NCBI GenBank assembly: GCA_947303225.1
Contig: CAMYXG010000017.1
Span: forward strand, 1 to 14,554
Direction of reading: 5' to 3'
Source of the DNA: an uncultured Caryophanales bacterium
GTDB taxonomy: Bacteria; Bacillota_I; Bacilli_A; RF39; UBA660
Length of the DNA: 14,554 bases
Made by a program: the position numbers and the translations under genes. Positions within the stretch are counted from its first letter, which is position 1. Every line of letters begins with the position of its first letter. The notes beneath the pieces were generated by a model that was not told the DNA's origin, ran no database searches, and saw only the letters and a program-made list of their open reading frames with translations. Below are positions 13,604 to 14,554 of the stretch, one piece after another.

Positions 13604-14482
13604 CTATTCTCCTCCAAATACTTCATAGGTATCGGTAATGATATAAAATGCTTCCGGATCTATCATTTTAATACCTTCTTTTAAATTATAGTACTCTTTT
13701 GTAGGAAGTACTGCCATTAATACATTCTCATTTTTTCTTTTATAGCCACCTTTTGCCTTAAAAATAGTGATACCATGTCCTAAATTCTTCAATATATAAT
13801 TCTGTACTTCTCTTTCTTTATTGGTAATAATAAAGAATGCTTTACTATCCGATATACCTAAAACAACTCTGTCGGATATTAAGCTTATCATATATAAAAT
13901 AATGACTGAATATAACATACTATTTATTCCAAAGAACCAAACAGAGGAGATTACTATTAGGCCATCACTTAGTAACATACTTTTTCCTAAGCTCATTTTA
14001 AAGTATTTAGAAATAATCTGATTGATAATATCTGTTCCTCCTGTTGTAAATCCTGCTTTAAAAATTAGTCCTGCTCCTAGTCCATAGAAAAAGCCACCAA
14101 ATAGTGCAGATAATAATAAATGAGAAGTATCTATTTGTAGCCAAACATTCATATTTTCTGTTATTTTAATAAAAAGAGGAAACAGAATGGTTCCTAATAA
14201 GTTTGCTCTTGTTTTCTTTATTCCCAATAGTTTGATGCTTAATAATAGTAAGGTAATATTTAGAAGAAGTACTACTAAAGAATTACTAATTCCAAACAGA
14301 TGATTTAGTATAATTGCTATACCTCCTACTCCTCCTGGAACTAGATTATTTCTTACTATAAAAATATTATATGAAAGTGATACAATAAAAACTCCAATTA
14401 TAAATTGAAGGATTCTTTTTTTATAGGATTTTCTTAATATTTCATTCAATATTTTACTATTATTATTTGCGATAAAATTCAT
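13604..14482 (-). CDS. YitT family membrane protein, first copy
   Basis: A 292-aa YitT-type protein. Membrane helices lie at about residues 23-43, 52-70, 72-90, 95-110, 120-142 and 165-202. They include two glycine-rich repeats typical of the family: NLVPGGVGGIAIIL (46-59) and FKAGFTTGGTDIINQI (141-156). The C-terminal DUF2179 domain (about 208-292) has LGISDSKAFFIITNKE, GHGIT (235-239) and the closing ITDTYEVFGGE. The start at 14482 is preceded by AAAAAAGGGGAT within the end of prfB, whose stop is 1 nt away. Many low-GC Firmicutes carry several YitT paralogues; two in tandem between prfB and ftsE is a local arrangement. The substrate, if it is a transporter, is not known. Confidence 0.9.
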   Translation of the reverse strand: MNFIANNNSKILNEILRKSYKKRILQFIIGVFIVSLSYNIFIVRNNLVPGGVGGIAIILNHLFGISNSLVVLLLNITLLLLSIKLLGIKKTRANLLGTILFPLFIKITENMNVWLQIDTSHLLLSALFGGFFYGLGAGLIFKAGFTTGGTDIINQIISKYFKMSLGKSMLLSDGLIVISSVWFFGINSMLYSVIILYMISLISDRVVLGISDSKAFFIITNKEREVQNYILKNLGHGITIFKAKGGYKRKNENVLMAVLPTKEYYNLKEGIKMIDPEAFYIITDTYEVFGGE

Positions 14483-14483
14483 A

Positions 14484-14554
14484 CTATATCCCCTTTTTTA
14501 AATTACTTTCTATAAAAGCATCAATATCTCCATCTAATACTTTTGAAACATTAC
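14484..14554 (-). CDS. prfB: Peptide chain release factor 2, C-terminal end only (cut by window edge)
   Basis: The last 23 codons before TAG at 14484-14486 encode NVSKVLDGDIDAFIESNLKK and then GI. The VLDGDxDxFIE pattern near the terminus is characteristic of RF2 and differs from the RF1 end. RF2 releases proteins at UAA and UGA codons, both of which are used as stops in this window. The catalytic GGQ and the programmed frameshift site, if present, lie outside the window. Its end carries the ribosome-binding site of the first YitT gene, so the two are probably cotranscribed. prfB next to ftsEX is a common Firmicutes order, which supports the call. Confidence 0.85.
   Translation of the reverse strand, partial: NVSKVLDGDIDAFIESNLKKGI

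Overview
The window is AT-rich, low-GC DNA with the gene families and gene order of a Bacillota (Firmicutes, class Bacilli-like) chromosome. It uses the standard bacterial code: TAA, TAG and TGA all end genes here, and tryptophan is TGG. Lgt, FtsEX and an exported LytM-type peptidase point to a cell with a peptidoglycan wall. The base composition and compact layout resemble uncultured gut Bacilli of the RF39/Erysipelotrichales/Mollicutes neighbourhood; that placement is inference from the sequence alone.

Layout. Everything except one gene lies on the minus strand, so transcription runs right to left. At the right edge is the last 23 codons of prfB (release factor 2), followed by two tandem YitT-family membrane proteins and a terminator (about 12712-12750). 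A new promoter then drives ftsE-ftsX-M23 peptidase, the cell-division/wall-hydrolase module, which ends at a bidirectional terminator (9873-9903). A single plus-strand gene of unknown function (8859-9869) has its own extended -10 promoter and a plus-strand terminator on each side. Left of it lie uvrB, a terminator, a new promoter, then uvrA, an unknown membrane protein, a YvlD-like membrane protein, lgt, yvcK and whiA, packed with 1-4 nt overlaps or short gaps and ending at a strong terminator at 74-117.

How the genes work together. UvrA and UvrB recognise and verify DNA damage in nucleotide excision repair. Lgt starts lipoprotein maturation. YvcK and WhiA link central metabolism, wall growth and division. 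FtsEX gates an exported murein hydrolase, and the M23 protein directly downstream is the obvious client. The arrangement is mostly conserved core Firmicutes chromosome, not an accessory island.

Main oddities. (1) yvcK carries an in-frame TAA at codon 264; the remaining 54 codons are intact in the same frame, and their stop overlaps the whiA start. (2) The insulated plus-strand gene belongs to no family I recognise. (3) A C7 tract interrupts otherwise AT-rich coding sequence in the unknown membrane gene. (4) The M23 domain has four cysteines, one beside the metal-binding HLH motif. (5) A perfect hairpin plus T-run faces no plus-strand gene and overlaps the putative uvrB promoter. I see no CRISPR array, insertion sequence, tRNA, rRNA or phage.
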